The position numbers and the translations under genes were made by a program. From contig JBAXWB010000024.1 in the NCBI GenBank assembly GCA_037128595.1, positions 22,353 to 86,352 of the forward strand: a DNA stretch of 64,000 bases. Direction: 5' to 3'. The notes under the pieces were generated by a model. The model was not told where the DNA came from, searched no databases, and saw nothing but the letters and a program-made list of their open reading frames with translations. This DNA comes from a bacterium (lineage in GTDB: Bacteria > Verrucomicrobiota > Kiritimatiellia > CAIKKV01 > CAITUY01). Position 1 is the stretch's first letter. Every line of letters begins with the position of its first letter. Of the stretch, positions 17,472-26,888 are shown one piece after another.

Positions 17472-19477
17472 CGGCGTTTCCTGAAAAAGTGTGCGTAGGC
17501 TTCCAGGCCCAGGGCGGCCATGAGAAGGAGAAACATGAGCCAGCCCAGATCGCGCCGGCTTTGGATTTTATCCATATTGGTCGCGTCGGCATAGATCAGG
17601 CCCCGCTTGATCGCGGCATCCAGATCCCCGGCCGTCACCGGGTCCAGTTGGCTGTCCCCGGTATCCCCGTTATGGCCGAACAGGTTTCGTTCGATGCCGT
17701 CTTCGCGGAGGGTGTAGATGCCCTGGGGCAGATCGGTCGGCAGCAGGAGACGGGCCTCCTTGCCCACGCCCTCAACGGGGACGGTTTTGTTGATCTCCTT
17801 GCCACTGGAAAGGGTGTAGGTGCGATCCGGCCGCAGGTCGGAAATCTGCCATTCGCTCACTTGTCCGTTATCCGAGCGCAGGGCCGTCCAGCCCCGGATG
17901 TCCCAGATCATCCTCAGGATCAACTGCACGAAATTGGGGTTGAACGGGAGCGAGGTGTGTTTGGGGGTGGGGACAAAGCCGACCACCGCCAGACGCCCTC
18001 GTCCCACGGACCGCATGGCCGCCAGCGTGCCGGCGGTGGAGGTCAGGCGGACCTGTTCCGGAGGGACATTGGTCAGGATGGCCGTTTGCTTGAAGCGGAT
18101 CGACTCCGCCTTAAGTCCGGGTTCCTTCAGGAATTCAGCCCAGGTATTCTGGAGGGCCCGCGGATTCAGGGTGCAGGCATTCGTGGGGGCCAGCACGGAC
18201 CCCCATGGTGTGGCATTGGCTTCGCCCTGATGCACGGCCGGCAGGAAGGCCACGGTTCCGCCGCCGCGCTCCGTGAAGGCCAGGAGTTGCCGGGAGAGGG
18301 GACTTCCCTTTTCAAGCGGCATGCCGAAGCTCAGCAGGATATGAACGCCATCGAGCGGGATGGAGTCAAGTTCCAGTGTGGAGATGCTGCGGTAGGTGAG
18401 CCAGGAACTCGGCAGGATGCCGCGCAGGGCCGCTTTGATATAGAGATCCGCGGGGGGACCGCCCGGTGAGGTGGCGGGGACGATGGAGAGGACATTCAGG
18501 GTCGGCGGAATATTGATGGCGGCGTACCGGGTATTATCGGTGCGGAGCGTGTCGTTATCCAGCTCGGCCTTGATCGTGTGCCAGCCGGAGGTCTTGAAAA
18601 TCGTGGTGAACGGGAGGCGGCGTTTTTCGCCGCCCTCCAGCCGGATCATCTGCCGCTGAATGGCGCGGTCATCGATCCAGAGGGTCAGCACACGGTTACT
18701 GGTGGCGACCGAGGATCCGTTTTGGAGCTCCACTTCCAGGAACGTCGGCCGGCCGGGAAAGGCGCCATCCGGGCTGATGGAGAGGCCGGTGAGGGCCACG
18801 TTCCCGGGGAGAGGCCGGGGATCAATCTGTGCCCAGATCATGGGGAAGCCGGCCCCGTAGGTTTCCAGGATGCGGGGGAGGACCGTTCCATTTCCCAGCC
18901 AGGATTGCTGAAAGTCACCCAGAACCAGTACCCGGGCGGTATCCGGGAAGATCGGGAGGCCCCGGATTTGCGTCAGCATGCGTTCGGCATTTCCGTATCC
19001 GGCGGTTCCCTGGATGCGGGAGAGGCGATCCTTCAGTGCGCCCTTGTCCTGTGAGAATTTCCCGAGGACCGGCTCAAGCGTGGCCCCGAAGGTGTAGAGG
19101 GCGACGGCTCCCTCATGGTGCTCAATCGTCTCGGCGGCAATCTTTTTGGCCTGGTCAAGGCGGCTTCCCTGGTCAAGCAGGGCATTCATGCTGGGGGAAT
19201 TATCCACCACGATAATCAGGTTGCCATTCTGGCCCTGGGTGGTCAGAAAAGGCCGGGCGCTGAAGAGGGTTAATGCCAGGAGTAGAAGACATTTCGCGAT
19301 CAGTTTCAGCAGGTCGGTCAGCTCGTATTCCTTGCGCTGGCGCACCACGGCCTCCTGCATCCAGGCATAGGCGGCCCACGGCAGGACGAGCACTTTCCGG
19401 TTCAGCAAAAGCAGGAGCAGGAGGGGGACGGCGATAAACAGCAGGCCCCAGAGGGCCAGGGGGTTAAGCAGACTCAT
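17468..19477 (-). CDS. BatA-like protein with VWA domain
   Basis: A 669-residue protein with the aerotolerance-regulator (BatA) N-terminus: LLNPLALWGLLFIAVPLLLLLLL forms the first helix and a second spans about 59-74. It is followed by a VWA domain with intact MIDAS motif D92-N-S94-P-S96. Long beta-rich segments follow, with a final helix near 645-662 ahead of a basic tail. It should sit in the inner membrane facing the periplasm. It overlaps both neighbours by four bases (DUF58 gene upstream, VWA/GATase gene downstream), showing tight coupling in the MoxR operon. Confidence 0.85.
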   Translation of the reverse strand: MSLLNPLALWGLLFIAVPLLLLLLLNRKVLVLPWAAYAWMQEAVVRQRKEYELTDLLKLIAKCLLLLALTLFSARPFLTTQGQNGNLIIVVDNSPSMNALLDQGSRLDQAKKIAAETIEHHEGAVALYTFGATLEPVLGKFSQDKGALKDRLSRIQGTAGYGNAERMLTQIRGLPIFPDTARVLVLGDFQQSWLGNGTVLPRILETYGAGFPMIWAQIDPRPLPGNVALTGLSISPDGAFPGRPTFLEVELQNGSSVATSNRVLTLWIDDRAIQRQMIRLEGGEKRRLPFTTIFKTSGWHTIKAELDNDTLRTDNTRYAAINIPPTLNVLSIVPATSPGGPPADLYIKAALRGILPSSWLTYRSISTLELDSIPLDGVHILLSFGMPLEKGSPLSRQLLAFTERGGGTVAFLPAVHQGEANATPWGSVLAPTNACTLNPRALQNTWAEFLKEPGLKAESIRFKQTAILTNVPPEQVRLTSTAGTLAAMRSVGRGRLAVVGFVPTPKHTSLPFNPNFVQLILRMIWDIRGWTALRSDNGQVSEWQISDLRPDRTYTLSSGKEINKTVPVEGVGKEARLLLPTDLPQGIYTLREDGIERNLFGHNGDTGDSQLDPVTAGDLDAAIKRGLIYADATNMDKIQSRRDLGWLMFLLLMAALGLEAYAHFFRKRR

Positions 19478-20391
19478 GGCCGGCCTCCGCGGGTGAGGAT
19501 GCGGGTGTTCATGTATTCCGACAGCGTAATCCCGAAATTTTCGCTGGTGATACAGCGGATGTAATCGACGTTCAGCTGGAGGCTGCGGGTTTTGATCTCC
19601 GCCAGGTATTTTGCAAACAGGGCGTTATAGCTGTCCCGGATGTTCCGGCCTTCCAGTTTGATCCGTCCCTGACCTTCCAGCTCAATCAGTTCGACGCGGC
19701 CGGGATAGGTGAAGTCCATCTCCAGCGGGTCCAGCACGTGGAGGAGGATGACTTCATTCCGGCTGTACAGCAGGCGGCGGATGCCGTCGAAAATGCTGTC
19801 GAGATCCCCGAAGAAGTCGCTGATCACGAACACCACCTTGCGGCGTCCGATCTGTTCGGCGATCTGGGTCAGGACGCGCCCGATGGCCGTCTGGTCCTTG
19901 GGCGGGGTGTGCGTGAGAAGCCGCGACAGGGTGATGCCCGCTTCCTCGGCGCCGCTGGGCGGCATGGTTTCGACGATGTCATTGGCAAACAGGGTGGCGG
20001 CGGTCTGGTCGCCCTGGGCCACCACGGCGTTGGCCAGCGTGACCGCCATGAAGGCGGCATAGTCCCATTTGCGGCCGTGCTTGTGCTCGAACGTCATGGT
20101 GGAGCTGATGTCGACCAGCAGGTGGGCGACGAAGTTGGTTTCCAGTTCGTATTGTTTGGTATAATAGCGGCCCGACTTGAAGAACAACCGCCAATCCAGA
20201 TGCCGCAGATCATCCCCGGGCACATATTGCCGGTGGCCTGCGAATTCAATCGCGAAGCCGTGGAACGGCGAGCGGTGGTTCCCCACCAGGGACCCCTCCA
20301 CCCGCTGGGACGGCTTGAGGCCGATCGCCGCAATACGTGACACGGCGTCAGGGTTCAAGTATTTGACCAGATGCTGGGGATGCTCCGACAT
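19474..20391 (-). CDS. DUF58-domain protein
   Basis: A 305-residue DUF58 protein with the family signature YVPGDDLRHLDWRLFFKSG (56-74) and a VWA-like fold containing D94-I-S96-S-T98. DUF58 proteins are regular partners of MoxR ATPases and VWA proteins. The start is 32 bases after the MoxR stop, and the end overlaps the BatA-like gene by four bases. It lacks the membrane helices some DUF58 proteins carry, so it is probably cytoplasmic and links the ATPase to the membrane VWA proteins. Confidence 0.88.
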   Translation of the reverse strand: MSEHPQHLVKYLNPDAVSRIAAIGLKPSQRVEGSLVGNHRSPFHGFAIEFAGHRQYVPGDDLRHLDWRLFFKSGRYYTKQYELETNFVAHLLVDISSTMTFEHKHGRKWDYAAFMAVTLANAVVAQGDQTAATLFANDIVETMPPSGAEEAGITLSRLLTHTPPKDQTAIGRVLTQIAEQIGRRKVVFVISDFFGDLDSIFDGIRRLLYSRNEVILLHVLDPLEMDFTYPGRVELIELEGQGRIKLEGRNIRDSYNALFAKYLAEIKTRSLQLNVDYIRCITSENFGITLSEYMNTRILTRGGRP

Positions 20392-20423
20392 AAATGACCG
20401 TCTCCGGACGAGTGTAGGCGAGG

Positions 20424-21812
20424 TTAGTGTTTAGGCACCACAGCGACAATCTTGTCGATGACTTCATCCGTGGAGAGCCCCTCGGCGCGGGCCACATAGT
20501 TGAGCGCGATGCGGTGCCGCAACACGGGTTTAGCCACGCGCGCCACATCATCACAGGAGGGGGCGGCCCGTCCGCTGATGACGGCCATACACCGGGCGGC
20601 CATCACGAGGTTGATGGTGGCCCGGGGGCCACCGCCCCAGCTCAGCCAGCGGGTGGCCGCCTCAACGGCATCCGGTGTCTTGATGCGCGTCGCGCGGGTC
20701 AGGCGGTTGGCGTACTCCACGACGGCATCCGCCACCGGGACACTGGTGAGGGAGCGCTGGAGGGCCATCAGTTCCTCGCCCGAACAGACCGGGTTGATGT
20801 CGCCGAAATTGGCGCTGGTGACCCGGCGCACGATTTCATGCTCTTCCTGCCGGGTGGGATAGCCCACAAACACCTTGAAGAGGAATCGATCCTGTTGCGC
20901 TTCAGGGAGGGGATAGGTGCCTTCCTGTTCCAGCGGATTCTGGGTGGCCAGCACCAGGAACGGGGAGGGGAGGCGATGGATGGTTCCGCCTGCCGATACC
21001 TGTTTTTCCTGAAGGGCCTCCAGCATGGCAGCCTGTGTTTTGGGCGGGGTCCGGTTGATTTCATCTGCCAGGAGCATGTTGGCGAAGATCGGGCCCTGCA
21101 GGAACTTGAACTTGCGTTCGCCAGTGACCGGATCCTCCTGAAGGACGTCGGTTCCCGTGATATCGCTCGGCATCAAGTCGGGGGTGAACTGGATCCGCTT
21201 GAAGGAGAGACTCATGGCTTTGGCCAGTGATGAGATGAGCAGGGTCTTGGCCAGGCCGGGAACGCCTTCCAGCAGACAATGACCGCCGCACAGGACGGCA
21301 GCGAGGAGTTCCTCAATGACCTCGTCCTGACCGACAATGACTTTGGCCAGCTCGGTTCGGATGCCGGCATGCAGCTCCCTGAAGCGCTTCAGAGGCATTC
21401 CGCTGGTTCCAACGGTGGCTTCTGAGGCAGGTTTCGCCGGGGCGGGTGCCGCGGCATGCTTGGATGCCGGAACAGGGGCCGGTTTAGGAGTGGGTGCGGG
21501 GGCTACGACCGGTTTCGGGACCGGAGTGGGCGCCGAAGGTGGTTTTGGGGCGGGCGCAGGTGAAGGCTTAGGCGCTGGAGCCGGGGCCGGAGCCGGAGCG
21601 GGCTTAGGCGCGGGGGCTGGGGGAGCAGGTTTGGGTGCGGGCGCGGGCACGGGCGCCGAAGGCGGAGTCGGAGCGGCGGGAGCGGGGGCCGAGGTGATGG
21701 CGCGAAACTCGGTTCCTTTACAACGGACGCAGGTGATTCCCGCCAGGTCGCTAGCCAGTGCCAGATAATGAGCTCCGCACGAGGCGCACTCTACTTTGAT
21801 TTCTTCTTCCAT
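20424..21812 (-). CDS. MoxR-family AAA ATPase with zinc-ribbon and proline/alanine linker
   Basis: A 462-residue protein. Residues 1-40 hold two CxxC pairs (C9/C12 and C28/C31), a zinc-ribbon-like start. Residues 42-132 are an almost pure proline/alanine/lysine linker, and residues 139-462 are a MoxR AAA+ ATPase. The ATPase has Walker A GVPGLAKT (183-190), Walker B LLADEINR and sensor LATQNP. MoxR ATPases act as chaperones with VWA proteins. Ordinary MoxR proteins are about 320-340 residues, so the N-terminal addition is unusual and may tether or target the ATPase. It is the sixth gene of the operon, three bases from its upstream neighbour. Confidence 0.88.
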   Translation of the reverse strand: MEEEIKVECASCGAHYLALASDLAGITCVRCKGTEFRAITSAPAPAAPTPPSAPVPAPAPKPAPPAPAPKPAPAPAPAPAPKPSPAPAPKPPSAPTPVPKPVVAPAPTPKPAPVPASKHAAAPAPAKPASEATVGTSGMPLKRFRELHAGIRTELAKVIVGQDEVIEELLAAVLCGGHCLLEGVPGLAKTLLISSLAKAMSLSFKRIQFTPDLMPSDITGTDVLQEDPVTGERKFKFLQGPIFANMLLADEINRTPPKTQAAMLEALQEKQVSAGGTIHRLPSPFLVLATQNPLEQEGTYPLPEAQQDRFLFKVFVGYPTRQEEHEIVRRVTSANFGDINPVCSGEELMALQRSLTSVPVADAVVEYANRLTRATRIKTPDAVEAATRWLSWGGGPRATINLVMAARCMAVISGRAAPSCDDVARVAKPVLRHRIALNYVARAEGLSTDEVIDKIVAVVPKH

Positions 21813-21815
21813 TGG

Positions 21816-22541
21816 TTATTCCTTCTCTTGTGGGGCAGCCCCGGGATTGATAATGGCCCGTATAGCGGCCTGGTCCATGTTCAGTGTCCGGCCATTGACT
21901 GTGACCGAAAATTCATTTTGATTCCAGAGGACCGGCCCATTGAGCCGGTCTCCATTGCGAAGCAGTATCACGACATTACGGGAAGCGAAAATAGTGGGGC
22001 AGGCGATCAGCCAGGTAATGTTTTCCGTGGCCATTTTTTTCATGCCATCGGGGGTACGAAGCACCAGTTGCTGATCAGTGGCACCCATCAGCGTGCCCTT
22101 GTTGCGCTCGTCGTTATTCAACACCACGAGGATTTCACCGGGTTGGAGGTTGACCGCATCGGGAAACCGGTTGGATTGCCCATAGCGGATGGCGGTCACC
22201 TCGCTCCAGGGGACGGTGAGTTCGCCGGCGGTAATGCTGCGGAAGGTCAGGGTGTCGCGGGTGGTGCGCGCGAGGATGCCGCACAGGCCGATGCCATTCC
22301 GCAGGAGCAGGCGTTGGCCGGGAGCCTGCAAGGGAGGGCGGTCGAATACGAGGCTGGCCAGATTGGTCCAGGAGACCATCTGGTTCTTGTCCAGAATGAC
22401 CCCGGCGGACGTGAGGCGGGTGATGGGCCGGGTGAGCGTGGCCTTGTTCTGCAGGGTGAGGGTGTCGGCAGAGCCCGGCAGGGTCAAGGCCGCGAAGACG
22501 CTCAGAAGGCAGAGGAGTCGGTATGGTGTGGGTGAGTTCAT
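21816..22541 (-). CDS. Small exported beta-rich protein of unknown function
   Basis: A 241-residue protein with a signal peptide (MNSPTPYRLLCLLSVFAALTLPGSA). The chosen ATG overlaps the preceding gene's stop by four bases; the longer open frame runs through that gene. The mature part repeats a short pattern in which a hydrophobic strand is followed by a D/N-G turn (for example LLLRNGIGLCG, VILLRNGDRLNGPV, ENITWLIAC), suggesting tandem small beta-barrel or Sm/SH3-like units. I do not recognise the family. It lies between the toroid protein and the MoxR ATPase, so it is probably a periplasmic part of the same machine. Confidence 0.7.
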   Translation of the reverse strand: MNSPTPYRLLCLLSVFAALTLPGSADTLTLQNKATLTRPITRLTSAGVILDKNQMVSWTNLASLVFDRPPLQAPGQRLLLRNGIGLCGILARTTRDTLTFRSITAGELTVPWSEVTAIRYGQSNRFPDAVNLQPGEILVVLNNDERNKGTLMGATDQQLVLRTPDGMKKMATENITWLIACPTIFASRNVVILLRNGDRLNGPVLWNQNEFSVTVNGRTLNMDQAAIRAIINPGAAPQEKE

Positions 22542-23536
22542 CGTTGATAAATGGGTAGATAACGGTAGGGAGTTCCCATCACCAGAATGCCCCAGGCCGT
22601 CGTGAGCGGATCCTCGAAATGGCCCTTTTCCTGCCAACTCGTCAGAATGTGCTGGCAGATTTTCGGGTAGTAGGTTTTCCAGGCGTCACCCCCGTGGTGA
22701 TAGAAGGCCAACGAGGAATAGTAGTGGCCATACCAGGCCATGCGATCATGCCCTTTGGCATCATAGGTGATGTTCTGGGAGAGGTATTGAATGGCCAGGG
22801 GAATGCTGGGATCCTCTTCCAGTCCGCAGGAATAGAGGCAGACGGTGCCGGCCGCCGTCATGCGGGGACTGACTTTGTCAGACGAGGTATAGCCGAAGCC
22901 CGTTTGTTTCTGACTCCAATTCTGCTTCACATATTTGATGCCGAAATCGATCGCATCGCGCGGGACATAGATGCCGGTGTCCGAGGCGGCGCGCAAGGAC
23001 ATGACCTGAATCACGGTGACAGAAAGGTCGGCATCCAGCGGGACGGGTTTATAGCGCCAGCCTCCGGCCGAGTTTTGCGCCTTCAAGGTGAGGGCAATGG
23101 CTTTGGTCAGGCTTTCGCGGATAGCGGGATTATGGGTCATGCCATAGGCTTCCGCGAGGGCGATGGTGGAGAGCCCGTGCTGGTACATGTCGCCGGTTTG
23201 CCCGACAATCAGATAGCCGTTCCCCTGCTGGTTGGTGATCAGAAAATCGATGCCCTTGGCGATTTTGTTGCCATATTTGGCGTGGCCGGGTGTGCCGCCG
23301 TTGATCATCAGGGCGATCAGTGACATGGCATTCACGCCATTGCAGGTGCCCCATGACCCGTTGGGCTGCTGGGTTTTCGCCAGCCAGTCCTGGGCGCGCT
23401 CAATGGCTTTTTCCACTTGTGGCTCAAGGGGCACTTCGGCATCAAAGATGAATTCAGCCCGGCTGGTGGTGAGGGTGAAGGCCCCCATGACGATGAGGGT
23501 CAGGCTGCGCAAGTATTGAGTTAAAAGGGTATTCAT
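22538..23536 (-). CDS. Exported prenyltransferase/squalene-cyclase-fold toroid protein
   Basis: A 332-residue protein with a signal peptide (cleavage near residue 27). The body is an alpha/alpha toroid of the terpene-cyclase/protein-prenyltransferase repeat type. QW-like repeats are visible (QQPNGSWGT near 57-65, QNSAGGWRY near 154-162) between helix pairs (GLSTIALAEAYGM). No DxDD cyclase motif is apparent, so enzymatic cyclisation is unlikely and a binding or scaffold role is favoured. Such proteins occur in planctomycete and verrucomicrobial MoxR/VWA operons. It overlaps both neighbours by four bases. Confidence 0.8.
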   Translation of the reverse strand: MNTLLTQYLRSLTLIVMGAFTLTTSRAEFIFDAEVPLEPQVEKAIERAQDWLAKTQQPNGSWGTCNGVNAMSLIALMINGGTPGHAKYGNKIAKGIDFLITNQQGNGYLIVGQTGDMYQHGLSTIALAEAYGMTHNPAIRESLTKAIALTLKAQNSAGGWRYKPVPLDADLSVTVIQVMSLRAASDTGIYVPRDAIDFGIKYVKQNWSQKQTGFGYTSSDKVSPRMTAAGTVCLYSCGLEEDPSIPLAIQYLSQNITYDAKGHDRMAWYGHYYSSLAFYHHGGDAWKTYYPKICQHILTSWQEKGHFEDPLTTAWGILVMGTPYRYLPIYQR

Positions 23537-25215
23537 TCGGCAAGGTTTTGGAAGTAACGTTTAACATCTTCCGTCATGGAAGGCAGGCTTTTTTCCTGCT
23601 GACCCGACAGGAGGGCCTGCCGTTCATTTTTAGTCAGGTTTGATTTCCAGGCTCCCTGTTCGGCGGGGAGGACGCCTGATTCCGTGGTGCCGGCGGCGAG
23701 ATTCTTGCTTTCGGTGTCCTTGGTGTCCTGTGAGTCCTGGCCGGTGGGCGGACCTGGCTGAGGCGGTTGCCCTGGCTGACCGGGTTGAGGTAGCTGACCC
23801 GGCTGCCCGGGTGGCGGGGGTTGGCCGGGCTGACCCGGCTGGGGAGGGGCCCCTTGCGCTTGAGCCATCAGGGCGTTCATCTTGGCTTCCGCATTCTTGA
23901 TGGCCGAGGCCATGGATTGGCTGGCGCTCTCCAGCGATTTGAGGGCTTTGGCTCCCTGGTCGCTGGTGATCTCATTTTTTGCATTTCCCACATCCTGGGC
24001 GGGTTCGGTCATGCTGGCGGCCTGCAGGTCTTTGGCCAGCTGATCCGCCTGATCGGCCCGTTTGTTTTTGTCCGCCGTTTTCTGGGCGGCCTCCCCGGCA
24101 TTCGCATCGGTGGCTAACGCCTCCTTCTGGTCCTGGGCGGCATCGTCAATCCGCTCCTGCAACGCCTGGAGGGCGGCGAGTTCAGCGGCGGCGTTGGCCA
24201 GGGCCTTGAGCGCCTCGGACTGGGCCTGCAGGGCTTTTTCCATTTGGGCCGAAAGGGCTTTCGCCTGTTGAGACGCCGCCTGAGCGGCGGCCTCCAGATT
24301 GGCGGCCGCCTTGCTGAACTCGTTGTTTTGCAGGTTATTCTCCGCGGAGCGGACGGTGTCCGCTTCCGCGTTCTGTTGTTCGCCGGCTAAGGCCTTGGCG
24401 ACCTCTTCCGCCTTCATCATCATGTCCAGGGCCATGTCTCCCGCTTTGGGCGTGGTGGGATTGTCTGCCAGGGTCTGGGCCTGCTTGGCCAGGGCATTCA
24501 ATTGGGCGGCGGCTTTTTCAAGAGCATTCTTTTTGGCCTCAGCGGCGGCGCTTTCATTTTCCCGGGCATTCGACTCCTTGTCGAGTGAGGCCAGGGCCTT
24601 GTTGATTTCTTCCGCGGCCGCCTCCGGTTTGCCTGTTTCAAGTTTGGCGGCCGCCTGGTCCATGGCCTTGGCGGCTTCCGCATTGTTCACGGCCTTCTCG
24701 GTGGCCCTCAACTCACGGGCCATATCATCCGCCCGCCGTTGCTGGTCTTCGGTGAGCGCCTTGCCGGCATCGGCTTCGGCGGCCAACGCCTCCACTTCTT
24801 TCTTGAGGCCTAACAGTTTGTCGCGTGACAGCAGGTCGGTCCCCTGGCCGACGCCCAGGCGGTTGCCCATTTCAAGCAGCGACCGGGCGATACGCCGGTG
24901 GCCCGCCTCGGCGCTTCTCAGATGGGTATGAAGATTGGTGGCTTGCAGTTGGCTGAGTTCCAGGGATCTCAGGACATTCTTCATATCCGTATTGCGCGTC
25001 GCCGTCAGCTGGGCGGCGACCTGGCGATTGGAGATGATGTCAGAGGGGGCGAACACATTGCTGATTTCCATTTCACGGGCGAGGCTGTCGAGCTGGTTGC
25101 CCGCATCCTTCATGATTGCGTCACTGCGGGCGGCATCGCGCAGGAAATCATCTTCGCCAAAAACCGGCGAGAGCCCCAGGGCCACCACGAGCAGGATCGG
25201 AGGGGAAAATTTCAC
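23533..25215 (-). CDS. Exported alanine-rich coiled-coil protein with PGQ-repeat tail
   Basis: A 560-residue protein with a signal peptide ([20 protein letters not shown]). Residues 120-440 are extremely rich in alanine, lysine, glutamate and glutamine and are predicted to form long helices or coiled coils. They are followed by a low-complexity run of PGQPGQP-type repeats (about 452-492) and a short conserved-looking end ([13 protein letters not shown]). The composition resembles the coiled-coil partner found with DUF4175 proteins in related operons. It overlaps both neighbours by four bases. It is probably a periplasmic structural or tether component; the repeats make homology calls weak. 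Confidence 0.7.
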   Translation of the reverse strand: MKFSPPILLVVALGLSPVFGEDDFLRDAARSDAIMKDAGNQLDSLAREMEISNVFAPSDIISNRQVAAQLTATRNTDMKNVLRSLELSQLQATNLHTHLRSAEAGHRRIARSLLEMGNRLGVGQGTDLLSRDKLLGLKKEVEALAAEADAGKALTEDQQRRADDMARELRATEKAVNNAEAAKAMDQAAAKLETGKPEAAAEEINKALASLDKESNARENESAAAEAKKNALEKAAAQLNALAKQAQTLADNPTTPKAGDMALDMMMKAEEVAKALAGEQQNAEADTVRSAENNLQNNEFSKAAANLEAAAQAASQQAKALSAQMEKALQAQSEALKALANAAAELAALQALQERIDDAAQDQKEALATDANAGEAAQKTADKNKRADQADQLAKDLQAASMTEPAQDVGNAKNEITSDQGAKALKSLESASQSMASAIKNAEAKMNALMAQAQGAPPQPGQPGQPPPPGQPGQLPQPGQPGQPPQPGPPTGQDSQDTKDTESKNLAAGTTESGVLPAEQGAWKSNLTKNERQALLSGQQEKSLPSMTEDVKRYFQNLAE

Positions 25216-26879
25216 GGTTTCTCCTTAGTGGATAAACGCTGGCGCAGAAGTTCGCTTTGCCGGCGTTCATCCTCGCTGACTTTGCGGAGCAAATCACTGG
25301 TCTGCTGTAAGCCGGTCTCGAGAATCCGGCGCAATTCGTCCGGCGTGACGACGGTCACCGGCGCCTGATCCGACTCGCCCGTCTGGGTTTTGGGGGCCGG
25401 CCGGTTATCGAGGGCATAGCTGGTAAACACGACCCGCTGTCCGGCGTTCAGGCCGAGCTCGGCCACCGGTTTGATGAGATGGAGGGTCGCCTCCCGTCCA
25501 GCAGGTTGTTTGAGAGGGGGGGCAAAGGTGCCTTGCTTGACTTTGACATCGTTATTATTCCGTTGTTCATACACTGAATAATTGATGCCGACCTCCGTGA
25601 GGCCGTAATCGTCGCGGGCGAGAATATCGAATACCAGCAGACTGTTGGGGGCGACCACGCTGTTGGGTTTCGGATTGCGCAATTCTATGGTCGGGCTGAC
25701 GTCCGGCGTAATCAGGATCTGCCGGGTGGTCGGGTCCGTGTGGGTGAGTTTTTCGGAGGTGGTCAACGAGACACTGAAATTCCAGGAATTGGTGAGGATG
25801 GCTTTTGCGGTCCAGGTGCCCTCCGGGGTCCGGGTGCAGCCTAAAGTCCGGCCTTCGCCGGTGAGGGTGCAGGTCGCAACCGGGGTGTCGAGGGTGACCG
25901 TAAAGCTCAGGAGGCTGTCTTGCGGGGCGCTGATTACCGGGCCGGTTTCTTCGCGGGTGGGGAGTTGAGTGTAGGCTGGAGGTTTGATATTGACGGCCAG
26001 ACTCCGGGCGGAGGGGGGCATCCGGATAATCACCGGCATGGGATCTGTGCTGGCATCCCCCAGGGTGCAGGTGAATGAGAAGGATTGTTCCGGTCCCTGA
26101 AGGGTCGCCGAAAAGGTGCCGTTGCTCTGGATCGTCATCGGGAGGGTGAACGGCCGGCTTTTCTCAGGGGTGATCGTCATCATGGCGGTGCCGGGGATCC
26201 GGCCGGTCACGGTGACCGAGACGGGATAGTCCTCCCGTGCGGAGGCGAGGCGCTGCCAGTCGACCCGCACGATGCGGGTGGCGGAGGGGTACTGCCCGGA
26301 AAGGCCGAGCATGCGGCGGGCAAAAAGTTTCGTATAGGATCCAGTCAGCGTCAGGACAACGGCCACGGCCACGGCCGCGGTCAGGGTATGCCGCATGAGC
26401 CTGAGATGGAGCGGGGAGCAGAGGCGGGCCAGGGCCGGGTCATTCGCCTGGGCGCGGGCGGATTGAATCACGGCATTCTTGAGTTCGGTAGAACCGGGAA
26501 TGGCGGGGCGTTCACCGAATTCAAGGGCGGAAATCGTGAGGGAGTGGGATTTCCGGCCTGCGGCTTCATCGGCCCGGTGGACGGCACGGGCGGTGGCGTC
26601 GAGGGTGCGGTAGGGGATGATCCACCGACGGGCCACTTTCGCCGCCCAATACCCGCCGCCCCCCAGCAGTCCGAGCGTCAGCAGGATTCTGACAAACCCC
26701 GGGAAGCGCACCAGGAAATCAGCGAGAAAATAGAAGCCGAAGCTCACCACGGCCAGGGAGCCCGCGGTGGCGGCAAAGCTGACGGTTTCGAGGACCTGAT
26801 GACGGCGTGCCGCGACGCGAAGCTGCTGCTGCAGCCAGGCCACGGAGTCAATCGCTGAAGTTGTGGGTTTGGTCGCCAT
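25212..26879 (-). CDS. DUF4175-like membrane protein
   Basis: A 555-residue protein with two N-terminal membrane helices (about 41-60 and 64-80) and a third near 169-188. A large periplasmic part follows, built of beta-sandwich segments (for example SVTVTGRIPGTAMMTITP) and ending in a charged helix (ILETGLQQTSDLLRKVSEDE). This layout matches the DUF4175-type proteins that sit next to MoxR/BatA genes. It is second in the nine-gene operon, nine bases after the PQQ-like gene, and overlaps the coiled-coil gene by four bases. Confidence 0.65.
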   Translation of the reverse strand: MATKPTTSAIDSVAWLQQQLRVAARRHQVLETVSFAATAGSLAVVSFGFYFLADFLVRFPGFVRILLTLGLLGGGGYWAAKVARRWIIPYRTLDATARAVHRADEAAGRKSHSLTISALEFGERPAIPGSTELKNAVIQSARAQANDPALARLCSPLHLRLMRHTLTAAVAVAVVLTLTGSYTKLFARRMLGLSGQYPSATRIVRVDWQRLASAREDYPVSVTVTGRIPGTAMMTITPEKSRPFTLPMTIQSNGTFSATLQGPEQSFSFTCTLGDASTDPMPVIIRMPPSARSLAVNIKPPAYTQLPTREETGPVISAPQDSLLSFTVTLDTPVATCTLTGEGRTLGCTRTPEGTWTAKAILTNSWNFSVSLTTSEKLTHTDPTTRQILITPDVSPTIELRNPKPNSVVAPNSLLVFDILARDDYGLTEVGINYSVYEQRNNNDVKVKQGTFAPPLKQPAGREATLHLIKPVAELGLNAGQRVVFTSYALDNRPAPKTQTGESDQAPVTVVTPDELRRILETGLQQTSDLLRKVSEDERRQSELLRQRLSTKEKP

Positions 26880-26888
26880 GATCCCTGT

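Noticed and set aside
17390..18469. A 359-codon plus-strand frame opposite the BatA-like gene, and similar long frames opposite 16-17 kb
   Set aside because: They are shadows of the minus-strand VWA genes, rich in glycine, arginine and glutamine, without starts or family features.
22538..23536. A squalene-hopene cyclase
   Set aside because: It is half the usual length, exported and without a DxDD motif; only the toroid fold is shared.
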